Shown piece after piece: positions 1 through 7,954 of a stretch of 64,000 nt of DNA; position 1 is the first letter of the stretch; the number at the start of each line of letters is the position of its first letter. The DNA lies in assembly GCF_900091475.1 (NCBI RefSeq), contig NZ_FMIB01000002.1, positions 4,836,001-4,900,000 of the forward strand, given 5' to 3'. Source of the DNA: Micromonospora chersina. Lineage in GTDB: Bacteria; Actinomycetota; Actinomycetes; Mycobacteriales; Micromonosporaceae. The position numbers were made by a program, and so were the translations under genes. A model generated the notes under the pieces. It saw nothing but the letters and a program-made list of their open reading frames with translations, made no database searches and was not told the origin of the DNA.

Positions 1-1
1 T

Positions 2-580
2 GGGGTGCTGCTCTGGCAGGGGGTGCAGACCCGGATCGTGGGCACCCGCAAGGGTGACGACCTCTGGCTCGTCCCGGCCGAGGGTGACCCGGTCCCCCCG
101 GTCGGCACCGCCGTGACCGGCGCGGTCGAGGACACCCGGCGGACCATGCTGATGCGCACCCACTCCGGCCTGCACGTGCTCTGCGGCGTGGTGTTCCGCG
201 ACTTCGGCGCCCTGGTCACCGGCGGCAACATGGAACCGGGCGAGGCCCGGATGGACTTCAACCTCCCCGAGGTCCCGCCGGACTTCAAGGCCCGCATCGA
301 GGACCTGGTCAACGCCGAGGTGGCCGCCGACCGGTCGGTCGCCGTCCGGGTGCTGCCCCGGGCGGAGGCGCTGGCCCTGCCGGACATCATCCGTACCCAG
401 TCCAACCTGATCCCGCCCGAGGAGCAGGAGGTGCGGATCGTCGACATCGTCGGGCTGGACGTGCAGGCCGACGGCGGCACGCACGTGGCCTCCACCGCCC
501 AGATCGGCAAGGTCCAGGTGGTCAAGGTGGAGAGCAAGGGCCGGGCCAACCGCCGGGTACGCGTGCGCCTGGTCGACTGA
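2..580 (+). CDS. Alanyl-tRNA editing protein, AlaX type (5' end cut off)
   Basis: Free-standing trans-editing enzyme that would remove wrongly attached amino acids (Ser or Gly) from tRNA-Ala. The frame is open through the left edge of the window, so the N-terminal part lies outside; the GTG at 5 is internal to the protein, not a start. Counting from that GTG, the zinc-ligand motif HSGLH is at residues 53-57 and the second motif DGGTHV near residues 156-161. Members of the family, and the related AlaRS editing domain, often have Cys in the first position of the second motif; here it is Asp, as I recall for part of the AlaX family. About 193 codons are visible; complete AlaX-M proteins have roughly 240. 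The gene is convergent with the next one, with only 7 nt between their ends and no obvious terminator. Confidence 0.85.
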   Translation, partial: GVLLWQGVQTRIVGTRKGDDLWLVPAEGDPVPPVGTAVTGAVEDTRRTMLMRTHSGLHVLCGVVFRDFGALVTGGNMEPGEARMDFNLPEVPPDFKARIEDLVNAEVAADRSVAVRVLPRAEALALPDIIRTQSNLIPPEEQEVRIVDIVGLDVQADGGTHVASTAQIGKVQVVKVESKGRANRRVRVRLVD

Positions 581-587
581 GGCCGGT

Positions 588-1268
588 TCAGCGCGGCAGG
601 TGCGCCGCCCGGACGTCGAGCAGCCACCGCTCCACGGTCTCCTCGTCCGGACGCTCGGGCAGCGGGGTGCGGATCCGTGCGAAGTCCCGCTCGGCCGCCG
701 CCACCAGCTCCTCCGCCTCGGCCAGCGCGCCACCTGCCACCCGCTCGCCGAACGCCCGGAACCACTCCGGCTCGGCCAGCCGGATCTCCAGCACGCCTGT
801 CGCGTAGAGCACCCGGCCCTGGTGCAGCAGCCGGGCCAGATGCCGGGCGTGCTTCGCCGACCGCCGCCGACCCCCGACAGTGGAGTCACGAGCCGTCAGC
901 TTGCGGAACTGCTGGCTCGCGTAGCCGAGGTAGGCGTCCCGGACCCGGGGTGCGCTCAGGAAGGCCGAGCGGATGCCGATGAGCCGCTCGCCGAACGCGG
1001 TGCGCGTCTCGTAGCACTCCTCGGGCAGCCACATCAGTTCGGTGGCGGTCGGGTTGCCGCTCAGCGCGAGGCGGGCGTACTTCGCGCACTCGTGCAGGGT
1101 CACGTCCGGATCCGTCGTCACCACGGACTCCCGGGGCGGGTGCAGGCCGTGGAAGGCGATCGTGGGCGCGGCGAAGACGCCGATCCGGTCCACGTCCGAG
1201 TCCGGCCCGGCCAGCCCGTACGCGACCGAGCCGACGATCCCGGAGAGCAGCAGGTGCATGCGGGCCAT
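588..1268 (-). CDS. DNA polymerase beta-type nucleotidyltransferase (RlaP-like)
   Basis: The N-terminus carries the nucleotidyltransferase signature GSVAYGLAGPDSDVDRIGV (residues 13-31): a GS motif followed by two metal-binding Asp residues in DSDVD. The remainder (KYARLALSGNPTATELMW and a His/Arg-rich helical part) matches the family of predicted nucleotidyltransferases that includes RlaP, associated elsewhere with RNA repair. No RNA ligase or repair partner is encoded next to it, so the substrate is unknown. Start: ATG at 1268 is preceded by a TAGGGA -10 at 1278-1283, giving an almost leaderless mRNA; an internal ATG at 1259 is an alternative. Family call is good, function is inferred. Confidence 0.75.
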   Translation of the reverse strand: MARMHLLLSGIVGSVAYGLAGPDSDVDRIGVFAAPTIAFHGLHPPRESVVTTDPDVTLHECAKYARLALSGNPTATELMWLPEECYETRTAFGERLIGIRSAFLSAPRVRDAYLGYASQQFRKLTARDSTVGGRRRSAKHARHLARLLHQGRVLYATGVLEIRLAEPEWFRAFGERVAGGALAEAEELVAAAERDFARIRTPLPERPDEETVERWLLDVRAAHLPR

Positions 1269-1336
1269 GATGGCCGATCCCTATCGCTTCGGAAAACCGG
1301 ACTTCGGCCGTCAGGTATCGGTGTCACGGTGATGGC

Positions 1337-2251
1337 ATGACCACACCGCTGACAGGGAAGATCGCGCTCGTCGCCGGCGCGACCCGGGGCGCCGGCCGGC
1401 AGATCGCCGTCCAGCTCGGCGCCGCCGGGGCCACCGTCTACGCCACCGGCCGCTCCACCCGCGCCCGCCGCTCGGAGATGGACCGGCCGGAGACCATCGA
1501 GGAGACCGCCGAACTGGTGACCGCCGCGGGCGGCACCGGCATCGCCGTCGCCGTCGACCACCTCGACCCCGAGCAGGTCCGCGGCCTCGTCGCGCGGATC
1601 GACGCCGAGCAGGGTCGCCTCGACGTGCTGGTCAACGACATCTGGGGTGCCGACCCGCTGATCACCTGGGAGAAGCCGGTCTGGGAGCAGCCCCTCGACG
1701 CCGGCTTCCGCACCCTCCGGCTGGCCGTCGACACCCACATCATCACCAGCCACTTCGCACTGCCACTGCTGATCCGCAACCCCGGGGGCCTGGTCGTGGA
1801 GATCGGCGACGGGACCAAGGAGTACAACGACACCGAGTACCGGCTCTCGGTCTTCTACGACCTGGCCAAGGTCTCGGTGAACCGGCTCGCCTTCAGCCAG
1901 GCGCACGAACTGGCCCCGCACGGCGCCACGGCGGTCGCGCTCACCCCCGGCTGGCTGCGCTCGGAGGCGATGCTGGAGCACTTCGGCGTCACCGAGGCCA
2001 ACTGGCGCGACGGCGCGGCGAAGGACCCCCACTTCGTCATGTCGGAGACGCCGGCCCTCGTGGGACGCGCGGTGGCCGCCCTGGCCGCCGACCCGGACCG
2101 GGCCCGCTGGAACGGTAAGTCCGTGGACAGCGGTGGGCTGGCCCAGGTGTACGGCTTCACCGACCTCGACGGCACCCGCCCGCACTGGGCCCGCTACTAC
2201 GAGGAGGTGGTCCGGCCCGGCAAGCCGGCGAACGACACCGGCTACCGCTGA
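1337..2251 (+). CDS. SDR family oxidoreductase without the canonical catalytic Ser
   Basis: A short-chain dehydrogenase of 304 residues, longer than the usual 250. The Rossmann nucleotide-binding motif is GATRGAGRQIA (about residues 14-24), consistent with NADP(H) binding because an Arg-rich stretch follows strand 2 (TGRSTRARR). The usual NNAG is replaced by VNDIWG. The active-site Tyr/Lys pair is present in FYDLAK, but the position about 13 residues before the Tyr, normally Ser, is not Ser; the region reads EIGDGTKEYN. I recall this DGT pattern in many actinobacterial homologues, so it looks like a subfamily trait. Substrate unknown. The 3' end overlaps the convergent WYL regulator by 10 nt. 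Confidence 0.8.
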   Translation: MTTPLTGKIALVAGATRGAGRQIAVQLGAAGATVYATGRSTRARRSEMDRPETIEETAELVTAAGGTGIAVAVDHLDPEQVRGLVARIDAEQGRLDVLVNDIWGADPLITWEKPVWEQPLDAGFRTLRLAVDTHIITSHFALPLLIRNPGGLVVEIGDGTKEYNDTEYRLSVFYDLAKVSVNRLAFSQAHELAPHGATAVALTPGWLRSEAMLEHFGVTEANWRDGAAKDPHFVMSETPALVGRAVAALAADPDRARWNGKSVDSGGLAQVYGFTDLDGTRPHWARYYEEVVRPGKPANDTGYR

Positions 2252-3261
2252 CCGGCGTCCGGCGCGGCCGCGCCCTCGGCGTCGTCCGGGTCGTCGGCGT
2301 AGAGCGCGGCCGCGCGCCGGGCCGCCGCGGCACAGCGGGCCCGCAGCTCGGGCGGGTCGAGCACCTCCACCTCGGGGCCGAGCGCCAGCAGTTGGGCGTA
2401 CGCCACCTCGACCGACTCGACGGGCAGCCGGAGCACCACCCGGCCCTGCTCGTCGGGCGGGCCGGCGGCGGCGACCGCCTCGGCGTGGAGGAACGGCGCG
2501 TCGACGAGGTGCCGCAGCGCGCGCAGCCCGGCCGGGCTGAGCCGGACGGTCACCTCGGCCCGGAGCAGGTCGCGCAGGAACGCCTCGGCCTGCTCCCGCC
2601 AGTAGGCCCCGAGGTCGAACCCCTCGTCCCGGTCGAAGCTCTCCCCGCTCACCGCCACGCCGACCACCCGGTCCACCCGGTACGTCCGCCACCCGTCACC
2701 GACCCGCCCGACCAGGTACCAGACCGCGTTCTTCAGCACCAGCCCGTACGGCGCGAGCGTGCGGGTCACCTCGCGGTCACCGCGCCGGTAGCGCAGCTCG
2801 ACCAGCCGGTCCCGCCACACCGCCCGGGCCAGCTCGGCCAGCCACGGGGGCGGGCCGGCCTCCCGGAACCAGCCCGGCACGTCCAGGTGGAACCGCTGGC
2901 CGGTCCGGGCGGGCGCGTCCCGCAGGCTCGGCGGCAGCGCGGCGAGCACCTTCAGCTCGGCGGCGGCAACGGCGTCGGCCAGCCCCATGTCTCCGGCCGG
3001 CCCGGGCAGCCCGGCCAGGAAGAGCGCCTCCGCCTCGTCACGGGTCAGCCCGGTCAGCCGGGTCCGGTAGCCGCCGAGCAGGCGGTAGCCGCCGGCGCGG
3101 CCGCGGTCGGCGTACACCGGCACGCCGGCCGCGGAGAGCGCCAGCACGTCCCGGTAGACGGTGCGCTCGGAGACCTCCAGCTCGCGGGCCAGTTCGGCCG
3201 CGGTCATCGTCTCCCGCGCCTGGAGCAGCAGCACCAACGAGATCAGCCGGGACGCACGCAC
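2242..3261 (-). CDS. WYL-domain transcriptional regulator (HTH + WYL)
   Basis: DNA-binding regulator of the DeoR-like HTH_11/WYL type, about 339 residues. Residues 1-55 form a winged helix-turn-helix (MTAAELARELEVSERTVYRD). The middle carries the WYL core (LVELRYRRGD ... LAPYGLVLKNAVWYLVG), which in this family is thought to bind ligands or nucleic acid, followed by a WCX-like C-terminal part. The frame is open further upstream, but the GTG at 3261 (RASRLISLVLLLQ) is the natural family start and leaves a 37-bp divergent promoter region shared with the EI24 gene. Autoregulation and control of the divergent gene are plausible; no operator was identified. Confidence 0.85.
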   Translation of the reverse strand: MRASRLISLVLLLQARETMTAAELARELEVSERTVYRDVLALSAAGVPVYADRGRAGGYRLLGGYRTRLTGLTRDEAEALFLAGLPGPAGDMGLADAVAAAELKVLAALPPSLRDAPARTGQRFHLDVPGWFREAGPPPWLAELARAVWRDRLVELRYRRGDREVTRTLAPYGLVLKNAVWYLVGRVGDGWRTYRVDRVVGVAVSGESFDRDEGFDLGAYWREQAEAFLRDLLRAEVTVRLSPAGLRALRHLVDAPFLHAEAVAAAGPPDEQGRVVLRLPVESVEVAYAQLLALGPEVEVLDPPELRARCAAAARRAAALYADDPDDAEGAAAPDAGQR

Positions 3262-3298
3262 CCGCCCATTGTGCGCGCGGCCGTTAGGCTCCTTGATC

Positions 3299-4093
3299 GT
3301 GGACGCACCCCGCCTCGCCGCGCCCGTGACCGGCGCCGTCACCCGTTTCCTCGCCGGCGCCGGCCTGCTGCTGCGCGGCCTGGGCCTCTACGTCCGCAGT
3401 CCGGGGCTGATGCTGCTCGGGATCGTGCCGGCGCTGATCTCGGGCGTGCTCTTCGTGGCCCTGTTCGCCACCCTGCTGTACTTCGTGGACGACCTGGCCG
3501 CGCTGGTGACCCCGTTCGCGGACGACTGGTCGGGGACCTGGCGCAGCCTGATCCGGGTGGCGGCCGGCCTGGCCGTCGTCGGGCTGGCCGGCCTGCTCGG
3601 GGTGCTCACCTTCACGGCGGTCACGCTGGCCGTCGGCGACCCGTTCTACGAGAAGATCTCCGAGCGGGTCGAGGAGCGCCTGGGCGGCACGCCCGGCGCC
3701 GTCGACGTGCCGTTCTGGGCCTCGCTGCGGCGCAGCATCCTGGACTCGCTGCGCCTGGTGGCCATCTCCGCGCTGGTGGGCGTACCCCTCTTCGTGGCCG
3801 GCTTCATCCCGCTGGTCGGGCAGACGGTGGTCCCGGTGGTCGGCGCCCTGGTGGGCGGCTGGTTCCTCGCCCTGGAACTGGTCGGCGCGCCGTTCTACCG
3901 GCGCGGCATGCGCCTGCCGGAGCGGCGGTCGTTGCTCAGGGCGGACCGGCCGACCACCCTGGGCTTCGGGGTGGCGGTATTCCTCTGCTTCCTGATCCCG
4001 CTCGGGGCGGTGCTGGTCATGCCGGCCGCCGTCGCGGGCGCCACCCTGCTGGCCCGCCGGTCGCTCGGGCAGTCCGTCGTCGAGGAGGCGTGA
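3299..4093 (+). CDS. EI24 domain-containing membrane protein (CysZ-like)
   Basis: Integral membrane protein of about 264 residues in the EI24 family, which includes the sulfate permease CysZ. It has hydrophobic segments near residues 25-65 (GLMLLGIVPALISGVLFVAL), 80-115, 160-200 and 215-255, and the soluble stretch DPFYEKISERVEERL typical of the family. The GTG at 3299 is chosen because the reading frame further upstream would run into the divergent regulator; a TAGGCT element lies 8 nt before it. Transported substrate cannot be told from the sequence: no cys genes are nearby. The stop codon is followed one base later by the macrodomain gene, so the two are probably co-transcribed. Confidence 0.75.
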   Translation: MDAPRLAAPVTGAVTRFLAGAGLLLRGLGLYVRSPGLMLLGIVPALISGVLFVALFATLLYFVDDLAALVTPFADDWSGTWRSLIRVAAGLAVVGLAGLLGVLTFTAVTLAVGDPFYEKISERVEERLGGTPGAVDVPFWASLRRSILDSLRLVAISALVGVPLFVAGFIPLVGQTVVPVVGALVGGWFLALELVGAPFYRRGMRLPERRSLLRADRPTTLGFGVAVFLCFLIPLGAVLVMPAAVAGATLLARRSLGQSVVEEA

Positions 4094-4094
4094 C

Positions 4095-4610
4095 ATGGAG
4101 ACGGTCCTGATCGAGGGGGACATCACCGCGCAGCAGGTCGACGCGATCGTCAACGCGGCGAACTCCTCCCTGCTCGGCGGCGGGGGCGTGGACGGCGCCA
4201 TCCACCGCAGGGGCGGGCCGGCCATCCTGGAGGAGTGCCGGGCGCTGCGCGCCTCCCGCTACGGCCGGGGCCTGCCCACCGGCCAGGCGGTAGCCACCAC
4301 GGCCGGCAACCTGCCGGCCCGCTGGGTGGTGCACACCGTCGGGCCGGTCTTCTCCCCGCGCGAGGACCGGTCGGCGCTGCTACGCGACTGCTACGCCAAC
4401 AGCCTCCGGATCGCCGACGACCTGGGCGCGCTGAGCGTCGCCTTCCCGCTGATCTCCGCCGGCGTCTACGGCTGGCCGGTCGGTGACGCGGTGGCCCAGG
4501 CGCTGGCCGTGCTGCACGCGGCCACCCCGGTCAACGTGACCGAGGCCCGGCTGGTGCTCTTCGGCGCCGACACCTACGCGACGGCCGTCCGGGTCGCCGC
4601 CGGGCGCTAG
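4095..4610 (+). CDS. Macrodomain protein, O-acetyl-ADP-ribose deacetylase type
   Basis: A 171-residue stand-alone macrodomain. The ADP-ribose-binding elements are all visible: GDIT (residues 8-11), the VDAIVNAANSSLLGGGGVDG loop (about 15-34), and the phosphate loop SAGVYGWP near residues 115-122. Members of this group (YmdB/MacroD type) hydrolyse O-acetyl-ADP-ribose or remove mono-ADP-ribose from proteins. It follows the EI24 gene with a 1-nt gap, and its 3' end overlaps the convergent GNAT gene by 4 nt. No ADP-ribosyltransferase or sirtuin is encoded nearby, so the cellular substrate is open. Confidence 0.9.
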   Translation: METVLIEGDITAQQVDAIVNAANSSLLGGGGVDGAIHRRGGPAILEECRALRASRYGRGLPTGQAVATTAGNLPARWVVHTVGPVFSPREDRSALLRDCYANSLRIADDLGALSVAFPLISAGVYGWPVGDAVAQALAVLHAATPVNVTEARLVLFGADTYATAVRVAAGR

Positions 4611-5512
4611 TCGAGGTCGCGCAGGCAGGACCACTGGCTGGCCACCGGCCGGTAGCCGAGCCGGTCGTTGATCGCCAGCATCGGCGCGTTCGCCTCGTCG
4701 TTCGAGGTGTACGCGGTGCGCACCCCGGAAGCCGCCGCCCGGTGCAGCGCGGCCTGCTTCGCCAGCCGGGCCAGCCCCCGGCCCCGGTGCCCCGGGACGG
4801 TGCCGGTGAAGTCCGACCACATCCGGTCGCCGTCCCGCTTGACCAGGCTGACGGCGACCAGCCTGCCGTCCACCTCGGCCAGCGTGCTGGCGTCCCGGTC
4901 CAGCCCCAGGTTGTCCCAGACCTCGTGGTGCCAGATGTCGTAGCCGAGCGCGTCGGTCGGCACGTCGCCCGGCTCGTCCAGCGACGACTCGGCGTCCACC
5001 CGGTGCACCTCACGCGGGTCCACCTCGGCGGCCGGCACCAGCCGTACGCCGGGCGGCGGCTCGGGCATCGGCGGCGCGGGCCGGAGGTCGAGCGCGGAGT
5101 AGCGCAGCTCCCGGCTGGGTGTGAAGCCGTGCCGGCGGGCGAACGGCAGGGAGCCGGGCTGGGACCAGGTGAGCACCCGCTTCACGCCGAGCAGGCGCAG
5201 GTGGGCGAGCGCGGCGTCCAAGAGGGCCGTGCCGACTCCCCGGAGCCGGTGCGCCGGGTGGACGTGCAGGGTCGAGACATCCCCGACGTTCGGCGCGGAG
5301 GTCTGGATGTTGCGGTACGCCGACACCCAGCCGATCACCCGCCCGTCCGCCTCCGCCACCCAGGCCGCCCAGTCCTCGCCGGGCGGCGGCTGGGCGATCA
5401 TCCGTCGGGTCGACTCGACGCCGCGCACCAGGTACGGGTGGACGACGCCGCGCAGTGCCACGACGCCGGGCGCGTCGTCGGGGCGGGCGGGCCGGATCAG
5501 GTTGTCGGTCAT
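4607..5512 (-). CDS. Tandem GNAT-family N-acetyltransferase
   Basis: About 301 residues with two GNAT folds. Domain 1 (about residues 5-145) has the acetyl-CoA pyrophosphate loop HRLRGVGTALLD; domain 2 (about 160-300) has a second loop HRGRGLARLAKQ and the NDEANAPMLAINDRLGY motif seen in actinobacterial double-GNAT proteins. The ATG at 5512 is preferred over upstream in-frame starts because a TAGGGT -10 box (5520-5525) lies 7 nt before it, the leaderless layout repeated in this genome. The acceptor substrate cannot be predicted. Confidence 0.85.
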   Translation of the reverse strand: MTDNLIRPARPDDAPGVVALRGVVHPYLVRGVESTRRMIAQPPPGEDWAAWVAEADGRVIGWVSAYRNIQTSAPNVGDVSTLHVHPAHRLRGVGTALLDAALAHLRLLGVKRVLTWSQPGSLPFARRHGFTPSRELRYSALDLRPAPPMPEPPPGVRLVPAAEVDPREVHRVDAESSLDEPGDVPTDALGYDIWHHEVWDNLGLDRDASTLAEVDGRLVAVSLVKRDGDRMWSDFTGTVPGHRGRGLARLAKQAALHRAAASGVRTAYTSNDEANAPMLAINDRLGYRPVASQWSCLRDLD

Positions 5513-5553
5513 CCGGCCGACCCTAGAGCGACCGGCCGCCACCGGCGACGGGA

Positions 5554-5961
5554 TTACCGGGGCGTGGCGGCGACCGCCTCGACCTCCACGAGCTGTTCCG
5601 GGTAGCCGAGCACCGCGACGCCGAGAAGCGTGCCGGGCGGATCGTGGTCGCCGAACGCGTCCCGGACGACCTGCCAGACGGCCACCAGGTCGGCGCGGTC
5701 ACCGCTGGCCACGTAGACAGTGGTCCGGACGACGTCGGTGAGCCCGGCGCCCGCGGCGGCCAGCGCCGCCGCCAGGTTGACCATCACCTGCCGGGCCTGG
5801 GCGGCGGGGTCGCCGGGCGCGACGGTCCGCCCCTCGGCGTCCAGCGGGCAGGCCCCGGCCGTGAAGATCAGCCGCGCGGGCGGCACGACCTCGGCCGCGT
5901 ACGCGTACTCCGCGACGTCGGAGAGTTCGGGCGCGCGGATCAGGCGCACGGTGCCGGTCAT
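5554..5961 (-). CDS. RidA/YjgF family protein
   Basis: 135 residues with the complete RidA (Rid) fold: LIFTAGACPLDAEG, the VMVNLAAALAAAGAGLTDVVRTTVYV segment carrying the Arg that in RidA binds the carboxylate of 2-aminoacrylate, and a C-terminal LVEVEAVA strand. RidA proteins hydrolyse reactive enamine/imine intermediates; subfamily members vary and the exact substrate is not clear here. The ATG at 5961 is chosen because a TAGGGT -10 box (5969-5974) lies exactly 7 nt upstream and the protein then matches the usual family length; the frame continues upstream without family similarity. Confidence 0.85.
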   Translation of the reverse strand: MTGTVRLIRAPELSDVAEYAYAAEVVPPARLIFTAGACPLDAEGRTVAPGDPAAQARQVMVNLAAALAAAGAGLTDVVRTTVYVASGDRADLVAVWQVVRDAFGDHDPPGTLLGVAVLGYPEQLVEVEAVAATPR

Positions 5962-6217
5962 CTGCGCGACCCTAGCGCCGGCCGCCCATGTCCGCGACGC
6001 AATACCCGGCGGCTCCGGTCTGCGCCGCCAGCTTCCTCGAACCCCCAACATGGTCGTGCCGACGGGCTACTTCAGAGGCGAGGACCGGGCCGCTCGGGAC
6101 GGGGCAGACATAGATCAGATGCTTGGGTACTCTGCGCGTGCTGGGTTCGTCACTGCACGGGGGCGAGTGACCTCGCCGCGTTGACGGCTGGGACTTGACG
6201 TGAAGAAGAGGTAAGGC

Positions 6218-6751
6218 ATGCGTGTGCTGTCCAAGGCTGCGGTGGTCGGTGTGACCGGGGCCGCGGTGGCGGCGACCTTCGCCGGCGTCGCACTGGCGGC
6301 GGGGGACGACACCCCGACGGAGACCAACGGCGGATCCATCGTGGAGGATTTCAAGTACCCGGGCGCAGCGGCCATCCTGGCCGAGCAGAACGTCGAGCTG
6401 ATCTCGGGCGACGGCCACATCATGCTGGCCGACTGCGACACGCCGGTCACTGGTGACGTCGGCCTGATCAAGGTCTGGACGACCGAGCCGATCGGCCAGA
6501 CCAGCGCCGGTCTGATCTGCTTCAAGGCGCTGGCGTCGACCGGCCGGCTCGACCTCAAGGTGCCGGGGGTCTACGAGATCCGGGGCGACGGGCAGACCTC
6601 CACCTCCGGCCACAACGGCACGGCGACCGTCACCACCGACGCCGGGGTGAAGACCACCAAGGATCTGGACCCGAACGGCAGCACCCAGTTCGGGATCGGG
6701 GAGGGCGGCGAGGAGCCGACCACCCTGCTCCAGTTGACCGTCAAGCCGTGA
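6218..6751 (+). CDS. Small exported protein of unknown function
   Basis: 177 residues starting with a typical Sec signal peptide (positive n-region MRVLSK, alanine/valine h-region, likely cleavage after GVALA near residue 27). The mature part is acidic and Gly/Thr-rich, with two Cys (in LADCDTP and LICFKAL) that could form a disulfide, and a C-terminal beta-rich stretch. I recognise no family. The ATG has a purine-rich ribosome-binding site (GAAGAGG) a few bases upstream and a 256-bp intergenic region before it. A strong hairpin follows the gene. Probably a single-gene unit. Confidence 0.6.
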   Translation: MRVLSKAAVVGVTGAAVAATFAGVALAAGDDTPTETNGGSIVEDFKYPGAAAILAEQNVELISGDGHIMLADCDTPVTGDVGLIKVWTTEPIGQTSAGLICFKALASTGRLDLKVPGVYEIRGDGQTSTSGHNGTATVTTDAGVKTTKDLDPNGSTQFGIGEGGEEPTTLLQLTVKP

Positions 6752-6806
6752 GCTGAGCGGCCGCCCTTGACGGCCGCCGGCCCAGAACCAGACGTACCTC
6801 ACGCTC

Positions 6807-6839
6807 GTGGCCGCGTACCAGGTCTCGGTACGCGGCCAC
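6807..6839. terminator. Hairpin between convergent genes, likely bidirectional terminator
   Basis: Perfect 13-bp stem GTGGCCGCGTACC / GGTACGCGGCCAC with a 7-nt loop, placed between the end of the exported-protein gene on the plus strand and the end of the LacI gene on the minus strand. There is no U-tract, which is normal for high-GC actinobacteria. Confidence 0.65.
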
Positions 6840-6927
6840 CGGTGTCTCTTGCGGGCGCCGGCGAGCGGACATGTCAATCCACTCGAGGACGCCCGACGGT
6901 CGGCCCGCCGACCTCGTCCGCGTTCGC

Positions 6928-7935
6928 TCAGGCGGAATCGCGCAGCACCAGCTCCGTCGGGAGCACCAGCGCCTGCTCGACCGTCTCGCCCGCGGCGATC
7001 CGGAGCAGTTGCCGGGTCATGGCCCGTCCCAGTTCCACTATCGGCTGCTTCACGGTGGTGAGCGGCGGCTCGGTGTAAGCCGCCGTCTCGATGTCGTCGA
7101 ACCCGATCACCGCGACGTCGTCCGGCACCCGCCGGCCGGCCTCCCGCAGGGTGCGCAGCGCGGCGTGCGCCATGAGGTCGGACGCCGCGAACACCGCGTC
7201 CAGCTCCGGGTCGGCGGCGAGCAGCTGCCGCATGGCGGCGGTGCCGGACTCCCGGGTGAAGTCGCCGTACGCGACCAGCTCCGGCAGGCCGGCCGCGGCG
7301 ACCGTCTCCCGGTAGCCGATGAGCCGCTCGATGCCGGCGACCATGTCCTGCGGCCCGGCGATGGTGGCGATCCGCCGCCGACCGTTCCCGATCAGGTGGC
7401 GGACCGCCTCGGCCACCCCGCCGACGTGGTCCACGTCGACGTAGGGCACCTCGGCGCCGTCGAGGGGGCGGCCGCTGCACACCACCGGGATGCCGAGCCG
7501 GGCCAGCCGCCCGGGGAGCGGGTCCTCGCCGTGCAGCGAGGCGAAGAGCACCCCGTCGACGTGCCGCCCGGTGGTGTACCGCTCGACCCGTTCGTGCCCG
7601 GCCGGCGAGCCGGCCAGCATCAGCACGAGTTGCTTGTCCGCCGCCTCCAGCTCCTGGGCCGCGCCGCGGATGATCCCCGGGAAGACCTGGTCGTCGGAGA
7701 AGACCCGGGTGGCCGCCTCGGGCATGACCAGCGCGACCGAGTCGGTGCGCTGGGTGACCAGGCTGCGGGCGGCGAGGTTCGGGACGTACCCCAGTTCCTC
7801 GACCGCCCGGCGGACCGCCTGCTGGATCGACTCGGCCACCGTGGTGGAGCCGTTGACCACCCGGGAGACCGTGGCCCGGGACACGCCTGCCCGCCTGGCC
7901 ACCGCCTCCAGGGTCGGCCGCTGTGCCGTCGTCAT
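6928..7935 (-). CDS. LacI family repressor of the sugar operon (CebR-like)
   Basis: 335 residues. N-terminal LacI helix-turn-helix TLEAVARRAGVSRATVSRVV with the hinge helix region ending LGYVPNLAARSL, then a periplasmic-binding-protein-like sugar-sensing domain. It is the last gene of a minus-strand run with the binding protein, two permeases and the beta-glucosidase, starting 19 nt after the glucosidase stop. Two GAGAGCGCTCTC palindromes in front of the binding-protein gene are the probable operators; the core GAGCGCTC is shared with the known CebR operator. The expected logic is relief of repression by cellobiose or a similar beta-glucoside. Start: ATG at 7935 (MTTAQRPTLEAV); an ATG at 7950 is possible. 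Confidence 0.88.
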   Translation of the reverse strand: MTTAQRPTLEAVARRAGVSRATVSRVVNGSTTVAESIQQAVRRAVEELGYVPNLAARSLVTQRTDSVALVMPEAATRVFSDDQVFPGIIRGAAQELEAADKQLVLMLAGSPAGHERVERYTTGRHVDGVLFASLHGEDPLPGRLARLGIPVVCSGRPLDGAEVPYVDVDHVGGVAEAVRHLIGNGRRRIATIAGPQDMVAGIERLIGYRETVAAAGLPELVAYGDFTRESGTAAMRQLLAADPELDAVFAASDLMAHAALRTLREAGRRVPDDVAVIGFDDIETAAYTEPPLTTVKQPIVELGRAMTRQLLRIAAGETVEQALVLPTELVLRDSA

Positions 7936-7954
7936 CCCCGTCACCACCACCTCG

